Shown: piece after piece, positions 33,301 through 51,354 of the stretch
Position numbering within the stretch: the stretch's first letter is position 1
Layout of the letters: every line of letters begins with the position of its first letter
Assembly (NCBI RefSeq): GCF_024679095.1
Contig: NW_026110541.1
Span: forward strand, 463,501 to 527,500
Source: Eriocheir sinensis
Lineage: Eukaryota > Arthropoda > Malacostraca > Decapoda > Varunidae
Reading direction: 5' to 3'
Length of the DNA: 64,000 bases
Notes under the pieces: model-generated
Told to the model about the DNA's origin: nothing
Database searches by the model: none
The model's input: only the letters and a program-made list of their open reading frames with translations
Made by a program: the position numbers and the translations under genes

Positions 33301-35657
33301 ATATTATGAAAAAAACTTACAGTTTTATATAGATTTTGCATATCTATTTCAATACAAATTTACCTTATAATATGTGCATTTTTTATATTTATTTTAATAC
33401 AAATTTTAATATTTTATGTGTATTTTGGTATATATATTTTTATAAAAAATGCGTTATTTTATGGCTATTTTGCATCTTTATTTTCATACAAATTTACATT
33501 ATTTTATGAATATTCTGTGTATTTATTGTTGATACGATATTACATTATTCTATTTGTGTTTTGTATATATATTTTTTACACATATTTACATTATTTAATG
33601 TGTATTTTGAATATATATTTGATACAAATTTACGTTATTTTAAGTGTATATGTTTATATATTTTCATTCAAATTTCCATTATTTTACGTGTATTTTGTAC
33701 ATGTATTTCAATACAAATTTACCTAATTTTATGTGTATTTTGTATATATATTTTCATACAAATACACATTCTTTTATTGATATTTTGTTTATTGATTTTG
33801 ACGAGAGTTTAAATTATTTAATGTGTATTTTGTATATATATATTTTTATACGTATTTACATCATTTCATGTGTATTTTGTATATATATTTCTATAAAAAT
33901 CTACGTTATATTATGTGTATTCGTATATAGATTTTTAAACAAATTTACACTTTTATGTGTATTTTGCATATTTTTTCAATACAAATTTACCTTATTGTAT
34001 ATGCATTTTGTATATTAATTTAAATATAAATTTAATTATTCTATGTGTATTTTTGTATATGTATTTTTATAAAAATATGCTTTATTTTATTGGTATTTTG
34101 CATCTTTTTTTTCATACAAATTTACGTTATTTTATTGATATTTTGCTAATTCATTTTGATACGATTTGATTTATTCTATGTGTATTTTGTATATATTTTT
34201 CATACAAATTTACGTTTTTTTATGTGTATATGTTTATATATTTTGACACAAATTTACAATATTTTATGGTTATTTTGTATATTTATTTCAAAAGAAATTT
34301 ACCTAGTTTTATGTGTATTTTGAATATCTATTTTCATACAAACAAACTATTTTTATATATTTTTGTATATATTTCAATACAAATTTTAGTTATGTTATGT
34401 GTATTTTGTAAATCTATTTTCATTCAAATATATATTATTTTATTGTTATTTTGTTGATTTATATTGATACGAATTTATATTATTTTATATGTACTTTATA
34501 TATATATTTTTATACGCATTTACATTATTTAATATTTATTTTGAATATATAATTTTATACAAATTCATGGTATTTTATGTGTATTTGTATATATATTTTC
34601 ATATAAATTACATTATTTTATGTGTATTTTGTACATATATTTCATTACAAATTTACCTTATTTTATGTTTATTTTGAATGTGTATTTTATACATTTATAT
34701 TTATACAAATACACATTCTTTTATTGATATTTTGTTTATTTATTTTGTTTCGAGTTTATATTATTTTATTTGTATTTTGTTTACATTTTTTTTATACGTA
34801 TTTACCTAATTTTATGTGTATTTTGTATATATATTTTTATAGAAATCTACGTTATTTTATGTGTATTCGTATATATATTTTGAAACAAATTTACATTGTT
34901 TTATATGTATTTTTGCATATCTCTTTCAATAAAAGTTTACCTTATTGTATGTGCAATTTGTATATTTATTTCAATACAAATTTAAATATTTTATGTGTAT
35001 TTTGGTATATATATTTTTATAAGAAATGCGCTATTTGATGGGAATTTTGCATCTTTATTTTCATACAAATTTACATTATTTTATTATTATTCGGTGTATT
35101 TATTTTGACACGATTTTACATTATTCTATTTGTTTTTTGTATATATTTTTTTATACATATTTACATTATTTGATGTGTATCTTGCATATATATTTCATTC
35201 AAATTTATTATCTATTATTTATTTTCATACAAATACACATTCTTTTCATGATATTTTGCTTATTTATTTTGACACGAATTTACATTACTTAATATGTATT
35301 TTATATATATATATATATATTTTTAAACGTATTTACATAATTTCATGTGTATTTTGTATATATATTTCTAAAGAAATCTACGTTATTTTATGTGTATTCG
35401 TATATATATTTTGAAACAAATTTACACTGTTTTATTTGTATTTGCGTTTTTTTTCAATACAAATTTACCTTATTGTATGTGTGCATTTTGTATATTAATT
35501 TTAATACAAATTTAATTATTCTATGTGTATTTTTGTATATGTATTTTTTTTTTAAATATGTTTTATCTTATGAGTATTTTGCATCTTTATTTTTATACAA
35601 ATTTAAATTATTTAATTGATATTCTGTGTACTTATTTTGATACGATTATACGATGTA
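28873..35657 (+). repeat. Longest T-rich block, about 6.8 kb
   Basis: About 150 plus monomers. The first 1.4 kb is a direct copy of 45.74-47.19 kb. A run of 12-monomer units follows with TTTTGCATC markers at about 30,753, 31,273, 31,784 and 32,316. It ends at J1. Confidence 0.9.
30700..32330 (+). repeat. Tandem 12-monomer higher-order repeat, about three units
   Basis: Marker spacing is about 520, 511 and 533 bp. Units differ in the marker monomer (ATAATTTTTGGG in two, ATAATTTTGGGG in one, CTATTTTATGGG in one) and in whether the TTTATTATCTATTATC monomer or the TTTACGTTATTTTAAG monomer follows. The order of the remaining monomers is kept. Confidence 0.85.
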
Positions 35658-35668
35658 TAACAAAAATA
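35648..35668. other. Orientation switch J1 (plus to minus)
   Basis: Same junction as 14,133 with a deletion of about nine bases on its left (ATACGATGTATAAC). Confidence 0.85.
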
Positions 35669-38600
35669 AATACAGAATACACAAAAATAGATATGCAAAA
35701 TACATATAAACAATGTAAATTTGTTTCAAAATATATATACGAATACACATGAAAAAACGTAGATTTCTATAAAAATATATATAAAAAATATACATAAAAT
35801 TAAGTAAATACGTATAAAAAATGTATACAAACTACACATAAAATAATGTAAATTAGTATCAAAATATATAAACAAAATACCAATAAAAGAATGTGTATTT
35901 GTATAAATATATATATACAAAATACACATTAAATAATATAAATTTGTTTAAAACTATATAAAATACACATGAAATGATGTAAATACGTATAAAAAAATAT
36001 ATACAAAATACACATTAAATAATGTAAATTCGCGTCAAAATAAATAAACAAAATATCAATAAAAGAATGTGTATTTGTATGAAAATAGATATACAAAATA
36101 CAAATAAAATAAAATAAATTTGTATCAAACTATATACAAAACTACACAAAAATATTTTAAATTTGTATGAAAATAAATATACAAAATACACATACAATTA
36201 GGTAAATTTGTATTGAAATACATACACAAAATACACATAAAATAATGTAAATTTGAATGAAAATACATAAACAAATACACTTAAAATAACGTAAATTTGT
36301 ATAAAAAAATATGTACAAAACACAAATAGAATAATGTAAAATCGTATCAAAATAAATACACAGAATATTAATAAAATAACGTTACTTCGTATGAAAATAA
36401 AGAGGCAAAATATAGAATAATTAAATTTGTATTAAAATTAATATACAAAATCCATATACAATAAGGTTAATTTGTATTGAAAAAATACGCAGAATACACA
36501 TAAAACAGTGTAAATTTGCTTCAGAAAATATATACGAATACACATAAAATAACGTAGATGATATAAATACGTATAAAAATATATACAAAATACACATTAA
36601 ATAATGTAAATTCGCGTCAAAATAAATAAACAAAATATCAATAAAAGAAAGTGTATTTGTATGAAAATAGATATACAAAATACACATAAAATAACCTAAA
36701 TTTGCATCAAACTATATACAAAAATACACAAAAAAATGTTAAATTTGTAAGAAAATAAATATACAAAATAAACATAAAATTAGGTAAATTTGTATTGAAA
36801 TACATATACAAAATACACATAAAATAATGTAAATTTGAATGAAAATACATAAACAAATACACTTAAAATAACGTAAATTTGTATAAAAAATATATATACA
36901 AAACACAAATAGAATAATGTAAAATCGTATCAAAATAGATACACAAAATATTAATAAAATAATGTAAATTTGTATGAAAATAAAGAGGCAAAATACCGAT
37001 AAAATAACGCATTTTTTTTATTTATAAAAATATATATACCAAAATACACATAAAAAATTAAATTTGTATTAAAATAAATATATAAAAAACCCATACAATA
37101 AGGTAAATTTGTATTCAAATAGATATGCAAAATACATATAAAACAATGTAAATTTGTTTCAAAATATATATACGAATACACATAAAATAACGTAGATTTC
37201 TATAAAAATATATATACAAAATACACATAAAATGAAGTAAATACGTAATAAAAATGCATACAAAAAACACATAAAATAATATAAATTCGTATCAGAATAA
37301 ATAAACGAAATACCAATAAAATAATGTGTATTTGTAATACACATATAATCAGTTATATTTGTATTTTAATACATGTACTAAATACACATAAAATTATGTA
37401 AATTTGTATGAAATGAAAACAAATACACATAAAATAACGTATATTTGTATAAAATATATATACAAAATACACATAGAATAATGTAAAACCGTATCAAAAT
37501 AAGTACACAGAATATCAATAAAATAATTTAAATTTGTATGAATACAAAGATGCAAAATACCCATAAAATAAAGCATATTTAAAAAATAAAATACATATAC
37601 AAAAATACACATAGAATATTTAAATTTGTATTAAAATTAATATACAAAATGCACATACAATAAGGTAAATTTGTATTGAAAAAATACGCAAAATTCACAT
37701 AAAACAGTGTAAATTTGTTTCAAAATATATATACGAATACACATAAAATAACGTTGATTTCTATAGGAATATATATACAAAATACACATGAAATGATGTA
37801 AATACGTATAAAAATATATACAAAATACACATTAAATAATATAAATTCGCGTCAAAATAAATAATCAAAATATCAATAGAGAATGTGTATTTGTATGAAA
37901 ATAGATATTCAAAATACACGTAAAATAACCTAAATTTGGATCAAACTATATACAAAAATACACAAAAATATTTTAAATTTGTATGAAAATAAATATACAA
38001 AATACACATAGAATTAGGTAAATTTGTATTGAAATACATATACAAAATACACATAAAATAATGTAAATTTGAATAAAAATACATAAATAAATACACTTAA
38101 AATAACGTAAATTTGTGTAAAAAAATATATACAAAACACATATAGAATAATGTAAATTCGTATCAAAATAAATACACAGAATATTAATAAAATAATGTAA
38201 ATTTGTATGAAAATAAAGAGGCAAAATACCCATAAAATAACGCTTTTTTTATTTTTAAAAATATGTATACCAAAATACACATAAAAAAATTAAATTTGTA
38301 TTAAAATAAATATATAAAAAACACATACAATAAGGTAAATTTGTATTGAAATAGATATGCAAAATACATATAAAACAATGTAAATTTGTTTTAAAATATG
38401 TATACGAATACACATAAAATAATGTAGATTTCTATAAAAATATATATACAAAATACACATAAAATGAAGTAAATACGTATAAAAAAATGTATACAAATAC
38501 ACATAAAATAATGTAAATTCGTATAAAAAAAATATAAAAAATACCAATAAAAGAATGTGTCTTTGTATAAATATAAATATACAAAATACACATATAATAA

Positions 38601-40157
38601 CGTAAATTTATATAAAACTATATACAAAAATACAGAGAAGTAATTAAATTTGTATGAAAATAGATATATAAAATAAGGTAAACTCGCATCAAACTCAATA
38701 AACAAAATTCAGATAAAAGAACGTATATTTGTAGAAAAATAAATATACAAAATACACATGAAATAACGAGAATTTGTATGAAAATATATACAAAAATAAA
38801 GAAAAATAATTTCAATTTGTATGAAAATATGTATTCAAAATACACATATAATTAGTTAAATTTGTCTTTAAATACATGTACAAAATACACATAAAATAAT
38901 GTAAATTTGTAAGAAATTAAAACAAATACACATAAAATAACGTACATTTGTATAAAATATATATAAAAAATACACATAGAATAATGTAAAAACGTATCAA
39001 AATAAATACACAGAATATCAATAAAATAACGTTAATTTGTATGAAAATAAAGGTGCAAAATACCCATAAAATTAAGCATATTTTTTATAAAAAATATATA
39101 TACAAAAATATACATTCAATAATTAAATTTGTATTAAAAGTAATATACAAAATGCACATACAATAAGGTAATTAATTTTTTTTACATATGCAAAATACAC
39201 ATAAGACAATGTAAATTTGTTTCAAAATATATATACAAATACACATAAAATAAAGTAGATTTCTATAGAAATATATATACAAAATGCACTTGAGATGCTG
39301 TAAATACGTATAAAAATATATATACAAAATAGACATTAAATAATGTAAATTCGTGTCAAAACAAATAAACAAAATATCAATAAAAGAATGTGTATTTGTA
39401 TGAAAATACATATACAAAATACACATAAAATAACGTAAATTTGTATAAAACCGTAAATTTGTATGAAAATATATAAACAAATACACATAAAATAACGTAA
39501 ATTTGAATAAAATATATATACAAAATATACATTAAATAATGTAAATATGTATAAAAATATATATACATAATACACATAGAATAATGTTAAATCGTATCAA
39601 AATAAATAAAGAGAATATCAATTAAATAATGTAAATTTGTATAAAAATAAAGATGCAAAATACCCATATAATAACGCATATTTGCATAAAAATATATATA
39701 CAAAAATACACATGAAATAATTAAATTTATATTGAAATAAATATACAATAAAGTAAATTGGTATTGAAATAGATAATTTATGTAAAATACACATCAATAA
39801 TGTAAATCTGTATCAAAATATATATACGAATACACATAAAATAGAGTAAATTTCTATGAAAATATACATACAAAATAAACAAAAACTTATGTAAATAGTG
39901 AAAAATATATATACCAAATACACCTAAAATAAAGTAAATTCGTATCAAAATAAATAAACAAAATTCCGATGAAAGAACGTATAATTGTAGGAAAATAAAT
40001 ATACAAAATATACATAAAGTAACGAAAATTTGTATAAAAATTTATACAAAAAAAACAAAAATAATTTCAATTTGTTTGAAAATAGATATACAAAATACAC
40101 ATATAATTAGTTAAATTTGTCTTTAAATACATGTACAAAATACATATAAATAATGTA
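35658..40157 (-). repeat. A-rich block of about 4.5 kb starting at J1
   Basis: About 100 reverse monomers. Two similar segments of roughly 1 kb, 36.0-37.3 and 37.8-38.6 kb, repeat the series seen at 14.6, 19.4 and 51.8 kb. No (TA)n tract here, unlike two of those related copies. Confidence 0.9.
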
Positions 40158-42463
<2,306 letters not shown>

Positions 42464-42797
42464 GTACAAATTTACATTATTTTTTGTGTATTTTGTACAT
42501 ATATTTAAATACAAATTTAACTAATTATATGTGTATTTTGTATATCTATTTTCATACAAATTGAATTTTTTTTTGTTTTTTTGTATATATTTTTATTCAA
42601 ATTTTCGTAATTTTATGTGTATTTTGTATATTTAATTTCCTACAAATATACGTTCTTTTATCGGAATTTTGTTTATTTATTTTGATACGAATTTTCATTT
42701 TTTTAGGTGTATTTGATATATATATTTTTATACTTATTTACATAATTTTATATGTATTTTGAATATATATATATTTTCATAGAAATTTCCTCTATAT
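42464..42797 (+). repeat. Short T-rich block, outer end of the inverted duplication
   Basis: Seven to eight plus monomers, starting directly at AACGTACAAATTTACATT. Reverse-complement match to 60,846-61,110, including the TTATCGGAATTTTGTTT monomer. Confidence 0.87.
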
Positions 42798-42806
42798 GTA
42801 TATACA
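42786..42806. other. Orientation switch J8, reverse-complement copy
   Basis: AAATTTCCTCTATATGTATA is the reverse complement of J8 apart from one changed base. Confidence 0.87.
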
Positions 42807-44718
42807 AAAACAAAACAAAAATAATTTAAATTTGTATGAAAATAAACATACAAAATACACATAAAATTAGTTAAATTAGTATTTAAATACATATACAAAA
42901 TACAGTTAAAATAATGTAAATTTGAATGAAATTATATAAACAAATACACTTAAAATAACGTTAATTTGTATAAAATATATATAAAAATACACATTAAATA
43001 ATGAAAATATGTATAAAAAAATATATACAAAACACAAATAGTATAATATAAAATCGTATCAAAATATATACACAGAATAATAATAAAATAATGTACATTT
43101 GTATGAAAACTAAGATGCAAAATACCTATAAAATAACGCATTTTTTTTATAAAATTATATATACAAAAATACACATAAAATATTTGAATTTGTATTAAAA
43201 TAAATATACAAAATGCACATAAAATAAGGTAAATTTGTATTGAAATAGATATGCAATATACATATAAAACAATGAAAATTTGTTTCAAAATATATATACG
43301 AATACACATAATATAACGTAGATTTTTATAAATATATATATACAAAATACAAATAAAATTAAGTAAATACGAATCAAAAATGTATACAAAATACACATAA
43401 AATAATGTAAATTCGTATAAATATAAATAAACAAAATACAAATAAGAGAATGTGTATTTGTATAAATATAAATATACAAAATGTACATAAAATAACGTAA
43501 ATTTGTATAAAACTATATACAAAAATACACAGAAGTAGTTAAATTTGTATGAAAATAGATATACAAAAAACACAAAATAAGCTAAATTTGAATTGAAATA
43601 TATATACAAAATACATAAAATAAAGTAAATTCGTTTCAAAATATTTTTAACAAATACACATATAATAACGTAAATTTGTAAAAAAATGTATAAACAAAAT
43701 ACACATTAAGTAATGTAAATACGTATAAAAAAATATTTACAAAATACACAAATAATCAAATCATTCGTATCAAAATAAATAAACAAAAAACTAATTAAAT
43801 AATGTAAATTTGTATGAGAAAACAATACAAAATACACATAAAATAACGTTTAAAGTTTTTATAAAAATATATATGTACAAAAATGCACATAAAATTAGTT
43901 TGCATAAAAAAATATATACAAAACACACATTAGATAATTTAAATGAGTATAAAAATATGTATACAAAATACCTATGAAATAATCTAAACTCGTATCGAGT
44001 TAAATTAAGAAAATAACAATAAAATAATATAATTTTGGATGAAAATATATATAGAAAACACACATAAAATACCCTAAATACAAATACAAATATACACATT
44101 AAATAATTTAAAATTGAATGAAATAAATATACAAAATAAACATAAAATAAGGTAAATTTGTAATAAAATATATGTAAGAATACACATGAAATAATATAAA
44201 TTTGTATGAAAATATATATACAAATACACAGAAAATAACATAAATTTGTATAAAATTTGTTTAAAAATATATACGAATACACACAATAAAATAACGTAAA
44301 TTTTTATGAAAATGTATATATAAAATACACATAAAATAATTTAAATACGTAGAAAAATATATATACAAAATACACATAAAATAATGTAAATTCGTACAAA
44401 ATTAAATACACAAAAGTCCAATAAAAGAATGTATATTTGTAGGAAAATATATATACAAAAAACATGAAATAACTAAAATTTGTATAAAAATATATACAAA
44501 AATACACAAAAATAATTTAAATTTGTTTGAAAATAGATATGCAAAATACACATAAATTTAGGCAAATTTGTATTGAAATACATATACATAACTCATAAAA
44601 TAATGTAAATTTGTATGAAAATATATAAACAAACACATAAAATAACGTAAATTTGGACAAAATATATATACAAAATATACATAAAATATTTTAAATATGT
44701 ATAAAAATATATTATATT
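42798..44718 (-). repeat. A-rich block from J8 to J2
   Basis: About 43 reverse monomers, mirror image of 58,914-60,845. It carries the longest stop-free frame of the window (229 residues, minus strand, 42,950-43,639), which is a 15-residue repeat translation. Confidence 0.9.
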
Positions 44719-45250
44719 ATATATATTTTTATTGATATTTGCGTTAATTATGTGTATTTTGTATATGTTTTCTCATAGAAATTTACATTATTTTATTGGT
44801 ATTTTGTCTATTTATTTTGATACGAATTACATGATTATTTGTGTATTTTCTACATTTTTTTATACGTATTTACATTATTTAATATGTATTTTGTTTATAT
44901 ATTTTTATACAAATTTACGTTATTATATGTGTATTTATATTAGTATTTTGATACAAATTTACATTATTTTATGTATTTTGTATATATATTTCAATTCAAA
45001 TTTAGCTTATTTTATGTGTATTTTGTATATCTATGTATTTTAATACAAAATCAAATATTTTATGTTTTTTCGTATATATATTTTTATAAAAAATGCGTTA
45101 TTTTATGGGTATTTTGCATCTTAATTTTCATACAAATTTATATTATTTTATTAATATTTTCTGTATTTATTTTGATACGATTTTACATTATTTTATTTGT
45201 GTTTTGTTCATATTTTTTTTATACATATTTACATTATTTAATGTGTTTTT
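43820..45250 (-). repeat. Direct duplication around J2, copy 2
   Basis: Partner of 25.79-27.31 kb and also part of the left arm of the large inverted duplication, so this unit exists three times in the window, once inverted. Confidence 0.87.
44704..44738. other. Orientation switch J2 (minus to plus)
   Basis: Same centre and flanks as 26,768, same orientation. Confidence 0.9.
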
Positions 45251-45734
45251 TGTATATATATTTGATACAAATTTACGTTATTTTAAGTCTATAAGTTTAT
45301 ATATTTTCACTCAAATTTACATTATTTTATGTGTATTTTGTATATGTATTTCAATACAAATTTACCTCATTTTATGTTTTTTGTATATTTATTTTCATAC
45401 AAGTTTAAATTATTTTTGTATATTTTTGTTTATAGTTTTATACAAATTTAGGTTATTTTATGTGTATTTTGTATATCTATTTTCATACAAATACACATTC
45501 TTTTCATGATATTTTATTTATTTATTTTGACACGAATTAACATTATTTATTGTGTATTTTGTATATATATTTTTATACGTATTTACATTATTTCAAGGGT
45601 ATTTTGTATATATATTTCTATAGAAATCTGCGTTATTTTATGTGTATTCGTATATATATTTTGAAACAAATTTACATTGTTTTATGTCTATTTTGCATAT
45701 TTTTTCAATACAAATTTACCTTATTGTATGTGCA

Positions 45735-47190
45735 TTTTGTATATTAATTTTAATACAAATTTGATAAATCTATGAGTATTTTTGTATATGTATTTTTATA
45801 AAAATATGCTTCATTTTATGGGTATTTTGCATCTTTATTTTCATACAAATTTACATTATTTTATTGATATTCTGTGTATTTATTTTGATATGATTTTACA
45901 TTATTCTATGTGTATTTTGTATATATATTTTATATAAAATGTATTTGTTTTCATTTCATACAAATCTACATTATTTTATGTGTTTTTTGTACATGTATTT
46001 AAATACAAATTCAACTAGTTATATGTGAATTTTGTATATCTATTTTGTATGTATATTTTCATAGAAATTTACTCTATTTTATGAGTATTCGTATATATAT
46101 TTTGATACAAATTTACATTATTAATGTGTATTTTGCATATATATTTCAATACAAATTTACTTTATTGTACGTGCATTTTGTATATTTATTTTAATACAAA
46201 TTTAATTATTTTATATGTATTTTTGTATATATATTTTTATGCAAATATGCGTTATTATACGGATATTTTGCATCTTTATTTTCATACAAATTTACATTAT
46301 TTTATTGATATTCTCTTTATTTATTTTGATACGATTTAACATTAGTCTATGTGTTTTTTGTATATATATTTTTTATACATATTTACATTAGTTAATGTTC
46401 ATTTTCTATATACATTTTATCCAAATTTACATTATTTTATGTGTATTTGTTTATATATTTTCATACATATTTACATTATTTTATGTTTTTTGTATATATA
46501 TTTTTCTACGTATTTAAATTATTTTATATGTATTTTGTATATACATTTTCATAAAATAATTACGTTATTTTATTGTGTGTATAAGTATATATTGATACAA
46601 ATTTTATACAGATTCATGTTATTTAATGTGTATTTGTATATATATTTTCATACATCTTTATATCATTTTTTGTGTATTTTTTCATATATTTCATTACAAA
46701 TTTACCTTATTTTATGTTTATTTTGTATATTTATTTCATTCAATTTTAAATTATTTTATGTGTATATTTGTATTTGTATTTAGGTTATTTTATGTGTATT
46801 TTGTATATATATTTTCATCCAAAATTACATTATTTTATTGGTATTTCTTAATTTAATTCGATTCGAATTTAGATTATTTCATAGGTATTTTGTATACATA
46901 TTTTTATACTCATTTACATTATCTAATGTGTGTTTTATATATATATTTTTATGCAAATTTATTTAATGTTCATTTTTGTACATATATTTTTTTAGAAATT
47001 TGCGTTATTTTATGTATATAATTTTATATAAATTTACGTTATTTTATGTGCATTTTGTATATTTATATTTATACAAATACACATTCTTTTATTGGTATAT
47101 TGTTTATTTACATTTATACGAATTTACATTATTTTATGTGTATTTTGTATACATTTTTTTATACGTATTTACTTAATTTTATGTGTATTT
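45735..47190 (+). repeat. Direct duplication, copy 2
   Basis: Partner of 28.87-30.30 kb; its reverse complement is at about 56.51-57.95 kb. Confidence 0.87.
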
Positions 47191-47254
47191 TGTATATGTA
47201 TTTTTATAGAAATCTACGTTATTTTATGTGTATTAGTATATATATATTTTGAAA

Positions 47255-47258
<4 letters not shown>

Positions 47259-47328
<70 letters not shown>

Positions 47329-47329
47329 C
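47259..47329. repeat. (TA)n microsatellite, about 65 bp
   Basis: It joins the TATATTTTGAAA monomer to ATACAAGTTCAAATATTT. In the intact copy at 56,385-56,490 about 100 bp lies between these points, so the tract replaces about two monomers. Confidence 0.93.
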
Positions 47330-48623
47330 AAGTTCAAATATTTATGTGTATTTTGGTATCAATAATTTTAAAAATAAATGCGTTATTTTATAGGTATTTT
47401 GCATCTTAATTTTCATTTTATATGTACTTTGTATATATATTTTTATACGCTTTTACATTATTTAATATTTATTTTGAATATATATTTTTATACAAATTCA
47501 TGGTATTTTATGTGTATTTGTATATATATTTTCATATAAATTTACATTATTTTATGTGTATTTTGTACATATATTTTATTACAAATCTACCTTATTTTAT
47601 GTTTATTTTGTATGTGTATTTAGTATATTTATATTAATCCAAATACACATTCTTTTATTGGTATTTTGTTTATTCATTTTAATTCGAATTTACATTATTT
47701 TATGTGTATTTTGTATACATTTTTTTATACGTATTTACTTAATTTTATGTGTATTTTGTATATATATTTTTATAGTAATCTAGGTTTTTTTATTTGAATT
47801 CGTATATATATTTTGAAACAAATTTACATTGTTTTATATGTATTTTTGCATATCTCTTTCAATACAAATTTACCTTATTGTATGTGCATTTTGTATATTT
47901 ATTTCTATACAAATTTAAATATTTTATGTGTATTTTGGTAAATATATTTTTATAAGAAATGCGCTATTTTATGAAAATTTTGCATCTTTATTTTCATTCA
48001 AATTTACATTATTTTATTAATATTCGGTGTATTTATTTTGATACGATTTTACATTATTCTATTTGGTTTTTGTATATATATTTTTTTGTATTTTTGTATG
48101 TAGTTTTATACAAATTTAGGTTATTTTATGTACGCATTTACATTATTTAATGTGTGTTTTGTATATATATTTTTATCCAAAGTTACTTTATTTTACGTTC
48201 ATTTTTGGACATATATTTTTAAAGAAATTAGCGTTATTTTATATGTATTTGAATATGTTTTCTCATACCAATTTACATTATTTTATTGATATTTTGTTTA
48301 TTTAGTTTGATACGAATTACTTGATTATATGTGTATTTTGTACGTATTTTTTATATGTATTTACATTACTTAATCTGTATTTTGTTTATATATTTTTAAA
48401 CAAATTTACGTTATTATATGTATTTTTATAAATATTTTGATACAAATTTACATTATTTTATGTATTTTGTATATACATTTCAATTCAAATTTAGCTTATT
48501 TTATCTGTATTTTGTATATCTATTTTCATACGAATTTAATTACTTCTGTGTATTTTTGTATAGAGTTTTATACAAATTTACATTATTTTATGTGTATTTT
48601 GTATATTTATATTTATACAAATA

Positions 48624-48830
<207 letters not shown>

Positions 48831-49013
48831 TTATACAAATCTACGTTATTTTATGTGTATTCGTATATATATTTTGAAACAAATTTATATTATTTTATAT
48901 GTATTTTGCATATCTATTTCAATACAGATTTACCTTATTGTATGAGTATTTTGTATATTTATTTCAATACAAATTAATTTTTTCATGTGTATTTTGGTAT
49001 ATATATTTTCATA

Positions 49014-50034
49014 AAAAATATATATAAAAAAAATTAAATTTGTATTAAAATAAATATACAAAAAACACATACAATAAGATAAATTTGTATTGAAATAGAT
49101 ATGCAAAATACATATAAAACAATGTAAATTGGTTTCAAAATATATATACGAATACAAATAAAATAACGTAGATTTCTATAAAAATATATATACAAAATAC
49201 ACATAAAATGAAGTAAATACGTATAAAACAATGTATACAAAATACACATAAAATAATGTAAATTCGTATCAAAATAAATAAACAAAATACCAATAAAAGA
49301 ATGTGTATTTGTATAAATATAAATATACAAAATACACATAAAATAACGTAAATCTATATAAAACTATATACAAAAATACACAGAAGAAATTAAATTCGTA
49401 TGAAAATAGATATACAAAATACAGATAAAATTAGATAAATTTGAATTGAAATGTATATGCAAAATACATAAAATTATGTAAATTTGTATCAAAATATTTA
49501 TAAAGATACATATAATAACGTAAATTTGTTTAAAAATATATAAACAAAATACACATTAAGTAATGTAAGTACGTATAAAAAATATGTACAAAATACACAT
49601 ATAATCAATAAAATAATGTAAATTTGTATGAGAAAACATATACAAATACATGTCCAAAATGTCCAAAAATGAACGTAAAATAAAGTAACTATGGATAAAA
49701 ATATATATACAAAACACACATTAAATAATGTTAATGCGTACATAAAATAACCTAAATTTGTATAAAACTATATACAAAAATACACAAAAATAATTAAAAT
49801 TTGTATAAAAAGAAATATACAAAATACACATAAAATTAGGTTAATTTGTATTGAAATACATATACAAAATACACATAAAATAATGTAAATTTGAAAGAAA
49901 ATATATAAACAAATACACATATAATAACGTAAATTTGTATGAAATATATATACAAAATACACATTAAATTATGTAAATATGTATAAAAAAAAATATATAC
50001 AAAACACAAATAGAATAATGTAAAATCGTATCAA
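49014..50034 (-). repeat. A-rich block inserted between two direct T-rich copies
   Basis: About 23 reverse monomers, a diverged relative of 23.1-24.2 kb. The T-rich sequences on both sides (48.42-48.63 and 50.05-50.26 kb) are near-identical direct copies. Confidence 0.88.
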
Positions 50035-51340
50035 AATTTACATTATAATATGTATTTTTATAAATATTTTGATACAAATCTACATTATTTTATGTATTTT
50101 GTATATACATTTCAATTCAAATTTAGCTTATTTTATCTGTATTTTGTATATCTATTTTCATACGAATTTAATTACTTCTGTATATTTTTGTATATAGTTT
50201 TATACAAATTTAAGTTATTTTATGTGTATTTTGTATATTTATATTTATACAAATACACATTCTTTTATTGGTATTTTGTTTATTTATTTTGATACGAATT
50301 TACATTATTTTATGTGTATTTTGTATACATTTTCTTATACGTATTTACTTCATTTTATGTGTATTTTGTATATATATTTTTATACAAATCTACGTTATTT
50401 TATGTGTATTCGTATATATATTTTGAAACCAATTTACATTGTTTCATATGTATTTAGCATATCTATTTCAATACAGATTTACTTTATTGTATGTGTATTT
50501 TCTATATTTATTTTAATACAAATTAATTTTTTCATGTGTATTTTGGTATATATATTTTTATAAATAAAAAAATGCGTTATTTTATGGGTATTTTGCTTCT
50601 TTATTTTCATACAAATTTACAATATTTTATTAATATTCTATGTATTTATTTTGATACGATTTTACATTATTCTATTTGTGTTTTGTACATATTTTTTTAT
50701 ACAAATTTACGTTATTTTAAGTGTATTTGTTTATGTATTTTCATTCAAATTTACATTATTTTATGTGTATTTTGTGTATGTATTTCAATACAAATTTACC
50801 TAATTTTATGTGTATTTTTAATATTTGTTTCCATATAAATTTAAAATATTTTTGTGTATTTTTGTATATAGTTTGATACAAATTTAGGTTATTTTATGTG
50901 TATTTTGTATATCTATTTTCATACAAATACACATTCTTTTATTGATATTTTGTTTATTTATTTTGACGCGAATTTACATTATTTAATGTGTATTTTGTAT
51001 ATATATTTTTATACGTATTTACATAATTTCATGTGTATTTTGTATAGTTTTAAACAAATTTATATTATTTAATGTGTATTTTGTATATATATATTTATAC
51101 AAATACATATTCTTTTATTGGTATTTTGTTTATTTATTTTGATACTAGTTTACATTATTTGATGTGTATTTTGTATACATTTTTTATACGTATTTACTTA
51201 ATTTTATGTGTATTTTGTATATATATTTTTATAGAAATCTACTTTATTTCATGTGTATTCGAATATATATTTTGAAACAAATTTACATTGTTTATATGTA
51301 TTTTGCATATCTATTTTTGTGTATTCTGTATTTATTTTTG
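50035..51340 (+). repeat. T-rich block ending at J1
   Basis: Begins abruptly at TCAAAATTTACATTATAATA. Its first 0.5 kb repeats 48.42-49.01 kb without the TA tract. It ends in the same J1 approach as the first 215 bases of the window. Confidence 0.88.
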
Positions 51341-51354
51341 TTATACATAGAATA
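51335..51354. other. Orientation switch J1 (plus to minus)
   Basis: TTTTTGTTATACATAGAATA; same as 205-228 but clean. Confidence 0.88.

Larger units (their letters stand above)
42467..47192 (+). repeat. Large inverted duplication, left arm
   Basis: About 4.7 kb whose reverse complement recurs at 56.51-61.11 kb, with J8 and J2 in corresponding places. The arms share rare variant monomers in the same order, so the pair is one event rather than chance alignment of satellite. About 9.3 kb separates the arms. Confidence 0.88.

Noticed and set aside
42950..43639. 229-residue minus-strand open frame as a membrane protein gene
   Set aside because: The translation is the 15-residue monomer period, made almost wholly of F, Y, I, L, V and C; similar frames recur throughout the array on whichever strand is T-rich. 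No domain, no codon signal, and frames are broken by the same indels that affect the satellite.
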